In this document: piece after piece, positions 39,025 to 48,602 of the stretch
Numbering within the stretch: the stretch's first letter is position 1
Layout: every line of letters begins with the position of its first letter
NCBI RefSeq assembly: GCF_029626145.1
Contig: NZ_JARUBJ010000002.1
Coordinates: 3,197,501-3,261,500, forward strand
From: Micromonospora sp. WMMD961
GTDB taxonomy: Bacteria > Actinomycetota > Actinomycetes > Mycobacteriales > Micromonosporaceae
Direction: 5' to 3'
Length of the DNA stretch: 64,000 nt
The notes under the pieces: generated by a model
The model's input: the letters and a program-made list of their open reading frames with translations, nothing else
The model's database searches: none
Told to the model about the DNA's origin: nothing
Position numbers and translations under genes: made by a program

Positions 39025-40143
39025 TCAGCGGGGCAGCCCGTCGGGTGCCGGGGCCAGCACGGGCAACTCCCGCACGCTGGCCGCCATCCCGAAGTTGCCG
39101 ACGGTGGCGGTGAAGGCGCTGGTCAGCGAGTCGGCGCGACCCACCAGATCCAATGCCTCCTTCAGGATGTCCCACATCTTGTATCCCTCGTACAGCGCTG
39201 CGGCTCCGAACGCGATGCCACCGACGACGGTCTCCGAGGTCGCGACGGCCGTGCTGGCGGTCACCGTGAAGATCATTGCAGCGTCGGCGAGGTCGGACAG
39301 CAGCGAGCCGAGAACCTTGCCGATCTCGAACATCGCCTCGGCTGTCTTGCGGTATTCGACGCCGAGCGCGCGCAGCGGGCCACCGGCGCTGTCGAGTTTG
39401 CGCGCCGAGTCGACCAGGTGCGCCTGGAAGGCGGTGGCCGCCTTGCCCTGCCAGTGCTGCTCGGCGCCGACGGCACCCCACCGGATGTTGTCGGCCATGC
39501 CGGCGAGGGCCGCGGCGAGACCGTCGAACACGTCCGCGCAGCCGCGCACCGCGGCCCAGTCACCCGCGACGGGTTTGACCAGCGACTCGTACGGGTCGTA
39601 GGCGCGGTCGCAGATGCCGAGCTTGGCGGCGAGCCAGGTGGCGCCCCAGATGGCGTCCCGGGTCAGCGACGTGGGGCTGGCCAGGTCCCACATCTGCGGC
39701 TCGAACTGGAACGCGTCGTCCTTGTTGTAGTCGGGCACCGGGCGCAGCAGCTGTTGCGGGTCGGCCCGGTCGGCGAACGGCGCGGGCAGGCTGGCGTCCC
39801 GGTAGAGGTCCGCGAACTCGGAGCGGTCCACCATCCAGGTGCGCCGGAATGCCTGGTCCAGCTTCTCGGCCGCCGCGGCGTCGGTGCGTTCGTAGTAGTC
39901 GAGCGACTGCCGCAGGGCCGTGCCGGTGTCGGCCGCCGTGTACTTCGCGATGTCCTCGACGAAGTCGCGAATGGCCAGCATGGCCGTCTCGTGCTTGCCG
40001 TTGATCCGGTTGATGAAGCCCGGCCCGTATTCCAGCGCGGTGTTGGCGTCGAAGTAGGTCAACCCGGAGCGGGCGTCCTCCCCGAGACGGTCGAACAACT
40101 GTGGAAGGCCGCGCAGCGCGGCCACGTCGACGTCGAAACCCAT
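39025..40143 (-). CDS. WXG100/ESX-like secreted protein
   Basis: A 372-residue, mainly helical protein with no classical signal peptide. Residues about 200-290 resemble a WXG100/TPR-type helical hairpin (MADNIRWGAVGAEQHWQGKAATAFQAHL), including the W-x-G-x-A-A-x-A-F pattern of type VII secretion substrates. It is followed by a Val/Ala/Gly-rich hydrophobic stretch (IFTVTASTAVATSETVVGGIAFGAAAL). The ATG at 40143 follows CGGGGGCTTGTTC. Such proteins often head small ESX-linked gene sets; no secretion ATPase is nearby. Confidence 0.72.
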   Translation of the reverse strand: MGFDVDVAALRGLPQLFDRLGEDARSGLTYFDANTALEYGPGFINRINGKHETAMLAIRDFVEDIAKYTAADTGTALRQSLDYYERTDAAAAEKLDQAFRRTWMVDRSEFADLYRDASLPAPFADRADPQQLLRPVPDYNKDDAFQFEPQMWDLASPTSLTRDAIWGATWLAAKLGICDRAYDPYESLVKPVAGDWAAVRGCADVFDGLAAALAGMADNIRWGAVGAEQHWQGKAATAFQAHLVDSARKLDSAGGPLRALGVEYRKTAEAMFEIGKVLGSLLSDLADAAMIFTVTASTAVATSETVVGGIAFGAAALYEGYKMWDILKEALDLVGRADSLTSAFTATVGNFGMAASVRELPVLAPAPDGLPR

Positions 40144-40258
40144 GAACAAGCCCCCGTGTACGCCGACCGGCAGCCCCCGCCGCCGGTCATCGGTGGGTAC
40201 ATCCTGCTGCAGCCGGCGACTCCGGTGGGGGCGCGGTGTCGAAGCCGGGGTGACCCGC

Positions 40259-40543
40259 TCAGGCGGTGCCCTCGGCGACGAGCCGTCCGTCGACGTAGGC
40301 CCTGACGTGTTGCGGCCGGAAACCCGCGAGGAACACTTTGCGCTCCTTCTCGATGAGCACCGCGTGTCGTTCGTCCTGCCCCACCACGAACTCGTACCGC
40401 TTGACCAGGTCGACTGACAGAACCCGCAGCTCCTGGTGGACCGGTCGACCGTCCACCAGGATCGACAGCCCGCCCCAGAACTTGTTGAACGAGAACGTCA
40501 CCTCGTGCCGCTCGTGGACACCGACGTCGAAGTTGAGTTTCAC
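40259..40543 (-). CDS. Small conserved protein of unknown function
   Basis: A 94-residue beta-rich protein starting VKLNFDVGVHERHEVTF and containing FNKFWGGLSILVDGRPV and ERKVFLAGFRPQHVRAYVDG. It has no signal peptide or membrane segment. I have seen similar small proteins in actinomycetes but know no function. The GTG start at 40543 is chosen because the family-like sequence begins there; the ribosome site is weak. It faces away from the GH95 gene across a 412-bp intergenic region. Confidence 0.6.
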   Translation of the reverse strand: MKLNFDVGVHERHEVTFSFNKFWGGLSILVDGRPVHQELRVLSVDLVKRYEFVVGQDERHAVLIEKERKVFLAGFRPQHVRAYVDGRLVAEGTA

Positions 40544-40628
40544 CGACCCGATTCTGCCGTACGACCAGGGACGGCAGAGGCCCGCGAAGCGCAGCTGCGG
40601 GCGCCGGAGAATCCGCCCGGTGGGCGGT

Positions 40629-40639
40629 ACATCCGATGT
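40629..40639. promoter_or_regulatory. Palindromic operator candidate 1
   Basis: ACATCCGATGT, a perfect odd palindrome, lies 86 bases upstream of the small leftward gene and matches a second site at 40816-40826. Confidence 0.45.
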
Positions 40640-40815
40640 ATGGGTACCTGCCCGTGTGGTCGGTGGTGTCTTCCAGTGACCCGGACGGGCTGGGCGACGC
40701 TGGTTTCCTTGCCGGCTTCCCGGCGATGTTGCATCGCTGCGCGGGACAGAGCGTGGCGTCTCGCTATGTATCGACCATTGCCGATTCTGTTGCGTCGGAG
40801 TAACCTTCGCGAAAC

Positions 40816-40826
40816 ACATCAGATGT
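40816..40826. promoter_or_regulatory. Palindromic operator candidate 2
   Basis: ACATCAGATGT lies 130 bases before the GH95 start. It shares both half-sites with 40629-40639, and their spacing suggests a dimeric repressor (LacI or GntR type, inferred) controlling the divergent region. Confidence 0.45.
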
Positions 40827-40955
40827 CTGGCTGTCTCCGGGGCTGACCTCGGCCGGTCACTGCGGTCGCGGTCGATGCCAGCAAGCGGATCCCGACGACG
40901 GCTCCCATGGTTGTCCCGCTTCGGGTGGCCGGACCGGTCACCGTTTGGAGGATCG

Positions 40956-43952
40956 ATGTCCGACCTGACTCGACGGCAGGCCATCAAGATCGGCGCAGCC
41001 GGTGCGGGTGGTGCTCTCCTGCCGCTGCCCTGGACCGCCGCGGCCCGCGCGGACGCGGTGGCACCGCCGCAGGTGCTGGCCGCCGGGGACCTCGCCCTCT
41101 GGTACGACGAGGGGGCCGGCACCGACTGGCTGCGCGCGCTGCCGATCGGCAACGGCCGGCTCGGCGCCATGGTCTTCGGCAACGTCGACACGGAGCGACT
41201 CCAACTCAACGAGGACACCGTCTGGGCCGGCGGCCCGCACGACCCCAGCAACCCACGGGGCGCGGGCGCGCTCGCGGAGATCCGGCGCCTGGTCAACGCC
41301 AACCAGTGGACCCAGGCCCAGGACCTGATCAACCAGACCATGATGGGCAACCCCGGCGGCCAACTGGCCTACCAGACCGTCGGCAACCTCCGACTCGCCT
41401 TCGGGTCCGCCAGCGGGGCGTCGCAGTACGACCGCACGTTGGACCTCACCACCGCCACCGTCACGACGTCGTACGTGCTGAACGGCGTTCGACACCAGCG
41501 CGAGGTGTTCGCCAGCGCGCCGGACCAGATCATCGCGATGCGGCTCACCGCCGACCGGAACAACTCGATCAGCTTCACCGCCACCTTCGACAGTCCACAG
41601 CGCACGTCGGTGTCCAGCCCGGACGGCACCACGATCGGCCTCGACGGCGTCTCCGGTAACCAGGAGGGCGTCACCGGCGCGGTACGTTTCCTCGCCCTGG
41701 CCAACGCCACCGTCACCGGAGGCAGTGTGTCCAGCTCCGGTGGCACCCTGCGGGTGACCAACGCCACGAGTGTGGTCCTGCTGATCTCCATCGGTTCCAG
41801 CTACGTCAACTACCGCAACGTCGGCGGCGACTACGCGGGCATCGCACGACAGCGCCTCGGCGCGGCGCGGGCCAACAGCTTCGACCAGTTGCGCAGCAGG
41901 CACCTCGCCGACTACCAGGCGCTCTTCAACCGGGTCACCCTGGACCTGGGCCGCACCTCGGCCGCGAACCAGACGACCGACGTGCGGATCGCCCAGCACA
42001 ACAGTGTCAACGACCCGCAGTTCTCCGCGCTGTTGTTCCAGTTCGGCCGGTACCTGTTGATCTCCTCCTCGCGGCCCGGCACGCAGCCGGCCAACCTGCA
42101 GGGCATCTGGAACGACTCGCTGACCCCCTCGTGGGACTCCAAATACACGATCAACGCCAACCTGCCGATGAACTACTGGCCGGCCAACACGACGAACCTG
42201 GCCGAGTGCCACAACCCGGTGTTCGACATGGTCCGCGAGCTGTCGGTCGCCGGAGCGCGCACCGCTCAGGTGCAGTACAACGCGGGCGGCTGGGTCACCC
42301 ACCACAACACCGACGCGTGGCGGGCCACCGCGGTGGTGGACGGCGCGTTCTGGGGCATGTGGCAGACCGGCGGCGCGTGGCTGTCCACCCTGATCTGGGA
42401 CCACTACCTGTTCAACGGCGACGTCGAGTTCCTGCGGACGAACTATCCGGCCATGAAGGGCGCCGCGCAGTTCTTCCTGGACACCCTGGTGACCGAACCG
42501 ACCCTCGGCTACCTGGTGACCAACCCGTCGAACTCGCCGGAGCTGAGCCACCACTCGAACGCCAGCGTGTGCGCCGGCCCCACCATGGACAACCAGATCC
42601 TGCGCGACCTCTTCGACGGCGTCGCGCGCGCGAGCGAGATCCTCAACGTGGACGGCACCTTCCGGGCCCAGGTCCGCGCCACCCGGGACCGGCTCCCCCC
42701 GATGAAGGTCGGCTCGCGCGGCAACATCATGGAGTGGCTCTACGACTGGGTGGAGACCGAGCCCAACCACCGGCACATCTCGCACCTGTACGGGCTGGCC
42801 CCCAGCAACCAGATCACCAAGCGCGGCACCCCACAGCTGTTCGAGGCGGCCCGGCGGACCCTGGCGCTGCGCGGCGACGACGGGACCGGCTGGTCGTTGG
42901 CCTGGAAAATCAACTTCTGGGCTCGGATGGAGGAGGGCAAGCGGGCGCACGACCTGATCCGCTACCTCGCCACCACCGCCCGGCTCGCGCCCAACATGTT
43001 CGACCTGCACCCGCCGTTCCAGATCGACGGCAACTTCGGTGCCACCGCGGGCATCGCCGAGATGCTGCTGCAGAGCCACGCCGGCGAGCTGCACATCCTG
43101 CCCGCCCTGCCGCCGGCCTGGCCGACCGGGAAGGTGACCGGCCTGCGCGGTCGCGGTGGACACACGGTCGGCATCACCTGGAGCAGCGGTCAGGCCACCG
43201 AGGTGCTCGTCCGACCGGACCGCGCCGGCACCCTCCGCCTGCGCGCCCGGATCCTGACCGGCACCGTCACGGTTGTCGACACCGCCGACGGCTCGGCGCC
43301 CCGGGTCACCCGGATCGAGTCGGATCTGATCGAGGTCACCGTGCAGGCCGGGCGCACCTACCGGGTCACCAGCACGGGCGTCGCCACGCCGACGTTGGAG
43401 CAGAGCTTCAGCAACCCCGGCATCACCAACGACAGCAACACCAACGTCGGCAACTTCGACGGTGGCGGAGCCAGCCTCTCCGCGCAGGCCCTCGCGCAGG
43501 CCGGGGCCAGCCCCGGCGCCACGATCAGCCGCAACGGGGTCACCTTCCGCTGGCCCAACGTCAGCCCCGGCACGGCCGACAACGCCATCGCCTCGGGCCA
43601 GACCATCGGCATCAGCGGCACCGGCAGCACGCTCGGCTTCCTGCTGACCGGCACGTACGGCGCGGTGTCCGGAACCGGGACGGTGGTGTACGCCGACGGC
43701 ACCCGCCAGACGTTCACGCTGAGCTCGCCCGACTGGTACGGCGGGCCGCACTCCGGTGGGACCGCCGCCATCGTGTCCGCGTACCAGAACCGACCCAACA
43801 ACGTTCGCCAGAACACCGCCGCCTGCATCTACTACGTCGGCGTGACGTTGCAGAGCAAGGCGGTGGCCCAGGTCGTCCTTCCCAACATCAGCGCGCGGCC
43901 GGCGACCAACGTACCGACCATGCACATCTTCGCCGTCGCGATCGGCGGCTGA
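40956..43952 (+). CDS. Secreted GH95 alpha-L-fucosidase-family enzyme
   Basis: A 998-residue exported glycosidase predicted to release fucose (or galactose) from plant or other glycans. The N-terminus carries a Tat signal (SDLTRRQAIKIGAAG with twin Arg, then a hydrophobic stretch and ARADA). The GH95 catalytic region runs to about residue 770, with LPIGNGRLGAMVFG, NANLPMNYWPA, the acid region NPSNSPELSHHS and DGNFGATAGIAE. Residues from about 800 form a separate beta-rich module (SNPGITNDSN... VVLPNISARP) common at the ends of actinomycete glycosidases. The ATG at 40956 follows GGAGGATCG. A strong terminator follows. Confidence 0.93.
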   Translation: MSDLTRRQAIKIGAAGAGGALLPLPWTAAARADAVAPPQVLAAGDLALWYDEGAGTDWLRALPIGNGRLGAMVFGNVDTERLQLNEDTVWAGGPHDPSNPRGAGALAEIRRLVNANQWTQAQDLINQTMMGNPGGQLAYQTVGNLRLAFGSASGASQYDRTLDLTTATVTTSYVLNGVRHQREVFASAPDQIIAMRLTADRNNSISFTATFDSPQRTSVSSPDGTTIGLDGVSGNQEGVTGAVRFLALANATVTGGSVSSSGGTLRVTNATSVVLLISIGSSYVNYRNVGGDYAGIARQRLGAARANSFDQLRSRHLADYQALFNRVTLDLGRTSAANQTTDVRIAQHNSVNDPQFSALLFQFGRYLLISSSRPGTQPANLQGIWNDSLTPSWDSKYTINANLPMNYWPANTTNLAECHNPVFDMVRELSVAGARTAQVQYNAGGWVTHHNTDAWRATAVVDGAFWGMWQTGGAWLSTLIWDHYLFNGDVEFLRTNYPAMKGAAQFFLDTLVTEPTLGYLVTNPSNSPELSHHSNASVCAGPTMDNQILRDLFDGVARASEILNVDGTFRAQVRATRDRLPPMKVGSRGNIMEWLYDWVETEPNHRHISHLYGLAPSNQITKRGTPQLFEAARRTLALRGDDGTGWSLAWKINFWARMEEGKRAHDLIRYLATTARLAPNMFDLHPPFQIDGNFGATAGIAEMLLQSHAGELHILPALPPAWPTGKVTGLRGRGGHTVGITWSSGQATEVLVRPDRAGTLRLRARILTGTVTVVDTADGSAPRVTRIESDLIEVTVQAGRTYRVTSTGVATPTLEQSFSNPGITNDSNTNVGNFDGGGASLSAQALAQAGASPGATISRNGVTFRWPNVSPGTADNAIASGQTIGISGTGSTLGFLLTGTYGAVSGTGTVVYADGTRQTFTLSSPDWYGGPHSGGTAAIVSAYQNRPNNVRQNTAACIYYVGVTLQSKAVAQVVLPNISARPATNVPTMHIFAVAIGG

Positions 43953-43965
43953 CCGGCAACGGGTC

Positions 43966-44000
43966 CCGGACGGCGGTGACCGTCGGTCACCGCCGTCCGG
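43966..44000 (+). terminator. Hairpin terminator after GH95
   Basis: A perfect 16-bp stem (CCGGACGGCGGTGACC pairing with GGTCACCGCCGTCCGG) closes a 3-base loop, 14 bases after the GH95 stop. Confidence 0.85.
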
Positions 44001-44157
44001 GCGGATGCGCCCGGCACGTACCGCAGCCACAGGTCGGAGCCGTGCGCGACGAGACCCGCCGACAGGAGGAGCCTGCGCAGTGGGCGGATGCCCGGCATGC
44101 GACGTCGGATACCGCGCGCGACGCGGATACCCGAGCGCGTGCGGCCCCGCCGGTGTT

Positions 44158-45021
44158 CTACTCGCTGAACTCTGTCACGGAGAGCGCCCTGTCCAGCCGG
44201 CCGGCGGCGAGGTCGTCGTGGCGGATCACGAAACTCCCGTGGTAGAACTCGTCGGCCAGGGGAAAGCGGGCGAGTGACAACCACTCGCTCGTCAGCCGGT
44301 GCTTCTCCTCCTCCACCTGGGAATACCACTTCGCCACCGGTATGACGATCTCGCCAGCCTTCTCGCGCCCCGCGAGGATCTGCTCGGCGATACTCGTGAT
44401 CACCTCGTCGTCGGCATACCCGCCGATGTAGGCGCTGGCCAGCCCTTCGTTCGGCGGCCAGAGGTCGTCGGCCAGAGTGCGGAGTTCGTCCAGGTGCGGC
44501 AGGTCACGCTCCAGGTCGTGGTTCACCTGCTGCTGGAAGGGCGACAGGTCGTCCTCGTCCTCGTTCGTCCCGAACCAGTCGGGCAGCTGCGCGACGAGCG
44601 TGGCGACGACGTCGTACTGCTCGCCGACCATCTCGTGGTCGGTGGGTTGCTCGGCAACCTCGGTATCGGTGCCGGCGGGCACGTACACGACTCGCGCGTA
44701 CCCCGGCTCCCTCGCCAGGTGGTCCTCCTCGGGGTCGAGAAAGAACAGCAGCGAGCCGTCCACCGGCAGGCCCGAGCCGTCGACTTCGGGCAGCGCCGCG
44801 CAGTCGACGGAGAAGATGAACGGCAACCGACTGGCCCCGGCGACCGGCCAGTCCATGCCCACCGGCAGCCGGGGCAACCCACCGAACTGCCCGACCGGAA
44901 CCCCGCCCGAACCGCCGCCCAACCGGATCGACAGACGGAGGTGCGTGGTGAACCTGCCGATCTCATCGTCCGGGATGCCCACCTCGAGCGCTGCGGCACG
45001 GAACTTCCCCTGATGATCCAT
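44158..45021 (-). CDS. DUF1963 family protein
   Basis: A 287-residue cytoplasmic protein of the DUF1963 (YwqG-like) type: SIRLGGGSGGVPVGQFGGLPRLP at about residues 32-55, FIFSVDCAALP, SLLFFLDPEED, and a central acidic stretch (TNEDEDDLSPF). The function of the family is unknown. The ATG at 45021 is taken because sequence upstream reads into the divergent methyltransferase promoter region. It is a single gene. Confidence 0.8.
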   Translation of the reverse strand: MDHQGKFRAAALEVGIPDDEIGRFTTHLRLSIRLGGGSGGVPVGQFGGLPRLPVGMDWPVAGASRLPFIFSVDCAALPEVDGSGLPVDGSLLFFLDPEEDHLAREPGYARVVYVPAGTDTEVAEQPTDHEMVGEQYDVVATLVAQLPDWFGTNEDEDDLSPFQQQVNHDLERDLPHLDELRTLADDLWPPNEGLASAYIGGYADDEVITSIAEQILAGREKAGEIVIPVAKWYSQVEEEKHRLTSEWLSLARFPLADEFYHGSFVIRHDDLAAGRLDRALSVTEFSE

Positions 45022-45130
45022 GGCCCAGCATGATGCCAGTTGCCGTCGCCCTGGCGTACCGGGAAGCGCACGGTCGGCTGGGCGAGGAAGATCGAGCATC
45101 GACGACGCGAGTCGTGACAGGATGGTCGGT

Positions 45131-45898
45131 ATGTCTGCTCGCGCACTGAGCTTCGGGATGGTGGCGGAAGCATACGAACGGTACCGGCCCGGATATCCCG
45201 TCGAGCTTCTCGACCTGGTGATGAGCTATGCGGGTCGGCCGATTCGAACGGCCCTGGAGATCGGTGCGGGGACAGGCAAGGCGACACGGCTGTTCAGCCG
45301 ACGGGAGGTCACGCTCACCGTGACCGAGCCGGACGGTGCCATGCTCGCCGAGCTGCGCAAGCACGTGCCGTCCCCCGTCCAGACGGTGCAGGCCGCCTTC
45401 GAGGACCTGCGACCGGGGGAGAGATACGACCTGGTGTACGCGGCCGCCGCGCTGCACTGGACGAAGGCGGAGGGCCGCTGGTCGCGCATGGCCGCGCTGG
45501 TGGAGCCGGGCGGCGTGTTCGCCTCGTTCGGCGCCCCGATCCAGCTGGCCGATCCGGCGGTGGCGGACGCGGTGCGTGCGGCCCGGGCGCCGTTCCTGGA
45601 GAGCGACGAGGTGCCGTCCCCCGACGGCACGCCCCCGGGGCACGCGATGCAGTGGCCGGGCACCGAGCTGCAACGGTCCGAGTGGTTCACCGACGTCCAG
45701 CAGGTGGTGATCGAGCGGCGTCTGACGATGAGCGCCGACGACTACGTCGGGCACCTGTCGACGATCTCGGCGTATCTCGAGCTGCCGACGCCGGAACAGG
45801 AGCAGGTCTTCCACCGGATCACGCAGGTCCTGCCCGAGACGGTCGACCTTGCCGCCGACATCATCGTCCATCTCGCCCGTCGGCGGCACGAGCAGTAG
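45131..45898 (+). CDS. Class I SAM-dependent methyltransferase
   Basis: A 255-residue methyltransferase with the SAM-binding motif I ALEIGAGTGKATRLF, the acidic end of strand 2 (TVTEPDGAML) and the post-III region YAAAALHWTK. The N-terminal FGMVAEAYERYRPGYP is typical of the UbiE-related/trans-aconitate-like small-molecule group in actinomycetes. The substrate is unknown. The ATG at 45131, preceded by AGGATGG, is preferred over in-frame starts upstream. It is divergent from the DUF1963 gene and has no operon partner. Confidence 0.87.
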   Translation: MSARALSFGMVAEAYERYRPGYPVELLDLVMSYAGRPIRTALEIGAGTGKATRLFSRREVTLTVTEPDGAMLAELRKHVPSPVQTVQAAFEDLRPGERYDLVYAAAALHWTKAEGRWSRMAALVEPGGVFASFGAPIQLADPAVADAVRAARAPFLESDEVPSPDGTPPGHAMQWPGTELQRSEWFTDVQQVVIERRLTMSADDYVGHLSTISAYLELPTPEQEQVFHRITQVLPETVDLAADIIVHLARRRHEQ

Positions 45899-45919
45899 CG
45901 TCTCGACGCCGGCGGCTGC

Positions 45920-46633
45920 TCAGACCAGGAAGTTCTCCCGCATCCTCGCGCCCAGGTTGATCCCACCCACCGCGCGCGGGCCGGCCGGGTCGTGCACGCT
46001 GACGGTGTTGTTGCGGCGCATCAGCTCCCGCATCGCCGGCGGCAGCCGGGGCGGATCGTCCATGGCCGCGAGGATCTGCCCGGCGCTCAGGATCAGCCGG
46101 TCGGCCAGGGCGGCGGCGTCGGTGTCCACCCGCACCCGGCCGTACTCCCAGGCCGCGGTGGTGAGGTCGAGCACCTCGAACACGCGGGTCAGTAACGGGT
46201 TCGGGTCGGTCACCCGGTCGAGCCGCGGCGCCCGGCCGCCGACCACCGTGACAGCGGCGGCCACCTGCGCGTACGGGTGGAAGCCGCTCGGCAGGGCGAA
46301 CAGTGGCCAGCGCAGGGCGTGTCCGGCCTCCACCCACAGCGGCCGGTAGTTACGACGGTGCACCAGGAGACGCCGGCCGGTCCGTCGGTGGATCTCGTGG
46401 GCCTGGGCCTGAAGGTCCACGTGGGCCTCGTCGGCGACCTGGCTCACGATTCGGGCTGCCACCACCAGGCCGTCGTCGCTGTCCAGCGCTGCGGTCAGCG
46501 CCGCGACCTGGTCCGGGAAACGCACCTGCGCGTGGGCACCGTAGCGGGACTGGACCTCGTGCAGCAGCGTCTGCTGTCGTCCCGGGTCGAGCTGGACCCG
46601 CCTACCGCCCAGCAACCGCCGGAGCCAACGCAT
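45920..46633 (-). CDS. Protein of unknown function
   Basis: A 237-residue soluble protein with no signal peptide or membrane segment. The N-terminus is Arg-rich (MRWLRRLLGGRRVQLDPGRQQ); the middle contains HRRTGRRLLVHRRNYRPLW and FALPSGFHPYAQVAAAVTVV. I do not recognise a domain. The ATG at 46633 follows GAGGCGAC. It is convergent with the methyltransferase gene (21-base gap). Confidence 0.65.
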   Translation of the reverse strand: MRWLRRLLGGRRVQLDPGRQQTLLHEVQSRYGAHAQVRFPDQVAALTAALDSDDGLVVAARIVSQVADEAHVDLQAQAHEIHRRTGRRLLVHRRNYRPLWVEAGHALRWPLFALPSGFHPYAQVAAAVTVVGGRAPRLDRVTDPNPLLTRVFEVLDLTTAAWEYGRVRVDTDAAALADRLILSAGQILAAMDDPPRLPPAMRELMRRNNTVSVHDPAGPRAVGGINLGARMRENFLV

Positions 46634-46739
46634 GTCGCCTCGATTCAGCAGAGCCGTCGTGGACGGCGGCAATGCTAGTGCGTCGGCCCGCCCTGACGTT
46701 CCCAAGGGGGTTGATCGACGCCGTTGTCGGACACGGCGT

Positions 46740-47402
46740 TCACCGACGACGCGGCGCCACCAGCCCCGACTCGTACGCCCACACGACCAGTTGGGCCCGG
46801 TCGCGGCAGTGCAGCTTCGTCATCGCCCGGTTGACGTGTGTCTTGGCGGTCAACGGACTGATCACCATGCGCGCGGCGATCTCGTCGTTGGTCAACCCGC
46901 GGGCGACCAGCTCGACGATCTCCTGTTCCCGGGCGGTCAGCACGTCGCGTCCGGCCGCCGGCACGGCCGGCGGTGGGCCGGCCACGAACTCACTGATCAG
47001 TGTGCGGGTGACGGTCGGCGCGAGCAACGCATCACCGCGGGCGACGACGGTGACGGCGTGCAGCAGGTCGGCGGGGTCGGCGTCCTTGAGGAGAAAACCG
47101 CTGGCACCCGCGCGGAGGGCGGCGAAGACGTAGGAGTCGAGCCCGTAGTTGGTGAGGATCAGGACGCGGATCGCGGCAAGGTCGGGATCCGCGGCGATGC
47201 GCCGGGTGGCCTCGATGCCGTCGATCCCCGGCATCTGCACGTCCATCAGGACGACGTCCGGGCGCAGACACCGCGACAGGTGGACGGCCGAGCTGCCGTC
47301 GGTCGCCTCGCCGACGACCTCCAGGTGCTCCTCGGCGTCGAGCAGTGCCCGGAAACCGGCTCGCATCAGCGCCTGGTCGTCGACGATCAGCACCCGGATC
47401 AT
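46740..47402 (-). CDS. NarL/LuxR-type response regulator
   Basis: A 220-residue two-component regulator: receiver domain at residues 1-120 with phosphoacceptor Asp in VVLMDVQMPG (about residue 54) and the conserved Thr/Lys (ILTNYG, FLLKDADP), then a LuxR-type helix-turn-helix at about 150-215 (LTAREQEIVELVARGLTNDEIAARM). The ATG follows GGAGGAACGGCG. It lies 25 bases downstream of its sensor kinase gene. It probably regulates the divergent oxidase operon or its own genes. Confidence 0.94.
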   Translation of the reverse strand: MIRVLIVDDQALMRAGFRALLDAEEHLEVVGEATDGSSAVHLSRCLRPDVVLMDVQMPGIDGIEATRRIAADPDLAAIRVLILTNYGLDSYVFAALRAGASGFLLKDADPADLLHAVTVVARGDALLAPTVTRTLISEFVAGPPPAVPAAGRDVLTAREQEIVELVARGLTNDEIAARMVISPLTAKTHVNRAMTKLHCRDRAQLVVWAYESGLVAPRRR

Positions 47403-47427
47403 CGCCGTTCCTCCGCGCGGCGGGTGG

Positions 47428-48558
47428 TCATCGTGGGCCGTCCAGCGGGAAGGTGGCCCGTACCGTGAACCCGTGGTCGTCGCGCGCGGCGGTCCGCAGC
47501 GTGCCGCCCAGTGCGCTGACCCGCTCCCGCATGCCCCGCAGGCCCACCCCCGGGGTCAGGGGCTCGGCCGGAGACGCCTGGCCGTCGTCGGTGACCGCGA
47601 CGGTCAGCTCCGCCGGTGCGTACTCCACCTGGACGTGCGCGGTCGCGGGGCCGGCGTGGCGGGCCACGTTGGTGAGGGCCTCCTGGATGACCCGGTAGCC
47701 GGCCTGGTCGACCTCGTCGGGCAGGTCCCAGCGCTGACCGGTGACGGTCACCTGCACCGGTACGCCGACCGCCCGGGTCCGCTCGGCCAGCTCGTCCACC
47801 CGGGCCAGCCCGACCCGGCCGCCGTCGGTGGGTGCGCGCAGGACGTCGAGGGTGGTGCGGAGTTCCCGCATCGCCGCACCGCTGGCCTCCTGGATCGCCA
47901 GCAGTGTGGCCGACGGCTCCTCGCCGTGCTTGCGGGCCAGGTGCACGGCGATTCCAGCCTGGACCTTGATCACGGAGATGCTGTGGGTCAGGGAGTCGTG
48001 CAGGTCGCGGGCGATGCGCAGGCGCTCCTCCCCGGCGCGCCGCAACGCCATCTCCTCGCGGGTGCGTTCGGCCTCGATCGCCCGCTGCTCGACCTGCTCC
48101 AGGTACGCCCGGCGCTGCCGGGCGACGAGCCCGGCGACGTTGGCCGCCACGAACCAGCCGAGCAGCAGGGCCGTTCGCTCGGCGACCAGTTGGCCCGGTC
48201 GGCCGGCCGGCGCCATCGCGATGTCGCGGGCCAGGAAGCCTCCGAGGAAGGCGAGGCTGGCCACGGCGGCGGCCCACCGGTGTCCCAGCCAGGCGGTGAC
48301 GTAGACCGCGCCGAGAACGGGGAACGCGGCGGACACCCCCGGGTGCACCCGGAGGTGAACGGCCAGCATGGCGACGGTGACCACGCCCAGCGCCACCACC
48401 GGGTAACGCCGGCACGCCGCCAGGGCCGCCGCCATGGCCAGGACCAGGGCGACGTCGAGCACCTCGACCGTCGCGGCGTCCGGGGTGAGCACGGCGTTGC
48501 CGATCAGGAGGACGCCGAGGGCGAGACCGCCGAGGGCGTACGGGAGGTCACGGCGCAT
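47428..48558 (-). CDS. Sensor histidine kinase (HisKA_3 type)
   Basis: A 376-residue membrane kinase. The first about 130 residues hold four to five membrane segments, followed by a coiled stretch (RRAYLEQVEQRAIEAERTRE), the dimerisation and phosphorylation box ARDLHDSLTHSISVIK with the phospho-His, and a C-terminal HATPase with DDGQ and GVGLRGMRERV. This is the standard partner for a NarL-type regulator. The ATG at 48558 is where the hydrophobic N-terminal domain begins. Confidence 0.93.
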   Translation of the reverse strand: MRRDLPYALGGLALGVLLIGNAVLTPDAATVEVLDVALVLAMAAALAACRRYPVVALGVVTVAMLAVHLRVHPGVSAAFPVLGAVYVTAWLGHRWAAAVASLAFLGGFLARDIAMAPAGRPGQLVAERTALLLGWFVAANVAGLVARQRRAYLEQVEQRAIEAERTREEMALRRAGEERLRIARDLHDSLTHSISVIKVQAGIAVHLARKHGEEPSATLLAIQEASGAAMRELRTTLDVLRAPTDGGRVGLARVDELAERTRAVGVPVQVTVTGQRWDLPDEVDQAGYRVIQEALTNVARHAGPATAHVQVEYAPAELTVAVTDDGQASPAEPLTPGVGLRGMRERVSALGGTLRTAARDDHGFTVRATFPLDGPR

Positions 48559-48602
48559 GGTCGCACTGTAGAACGGCCGTCGTCGGTGGAGCATCCCGCG
48601 CG

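Larger units (their letters stand above)
40544..40955. other. 412-bp divergent intergenic region before GH95
   Basis: There is no convincing gene. The region is less GC-rich than its flanks around 40760-40830. It contains two copies of an 11-base palindrome (ACATC-N-GATGT), annotated separately, and the GGAGG ribosome site of the GH95 gene at 40947-40951. Confidence 0.6.

Noticed and set aside
40938..44030. 1030-codon minus-strand frame opposite GH95
   Set aside because: It has no ribosome site, Val/Gly/Arg/Asp-rich nonsense composition, and lies opposite a signal-bearing GH95 enzyme.
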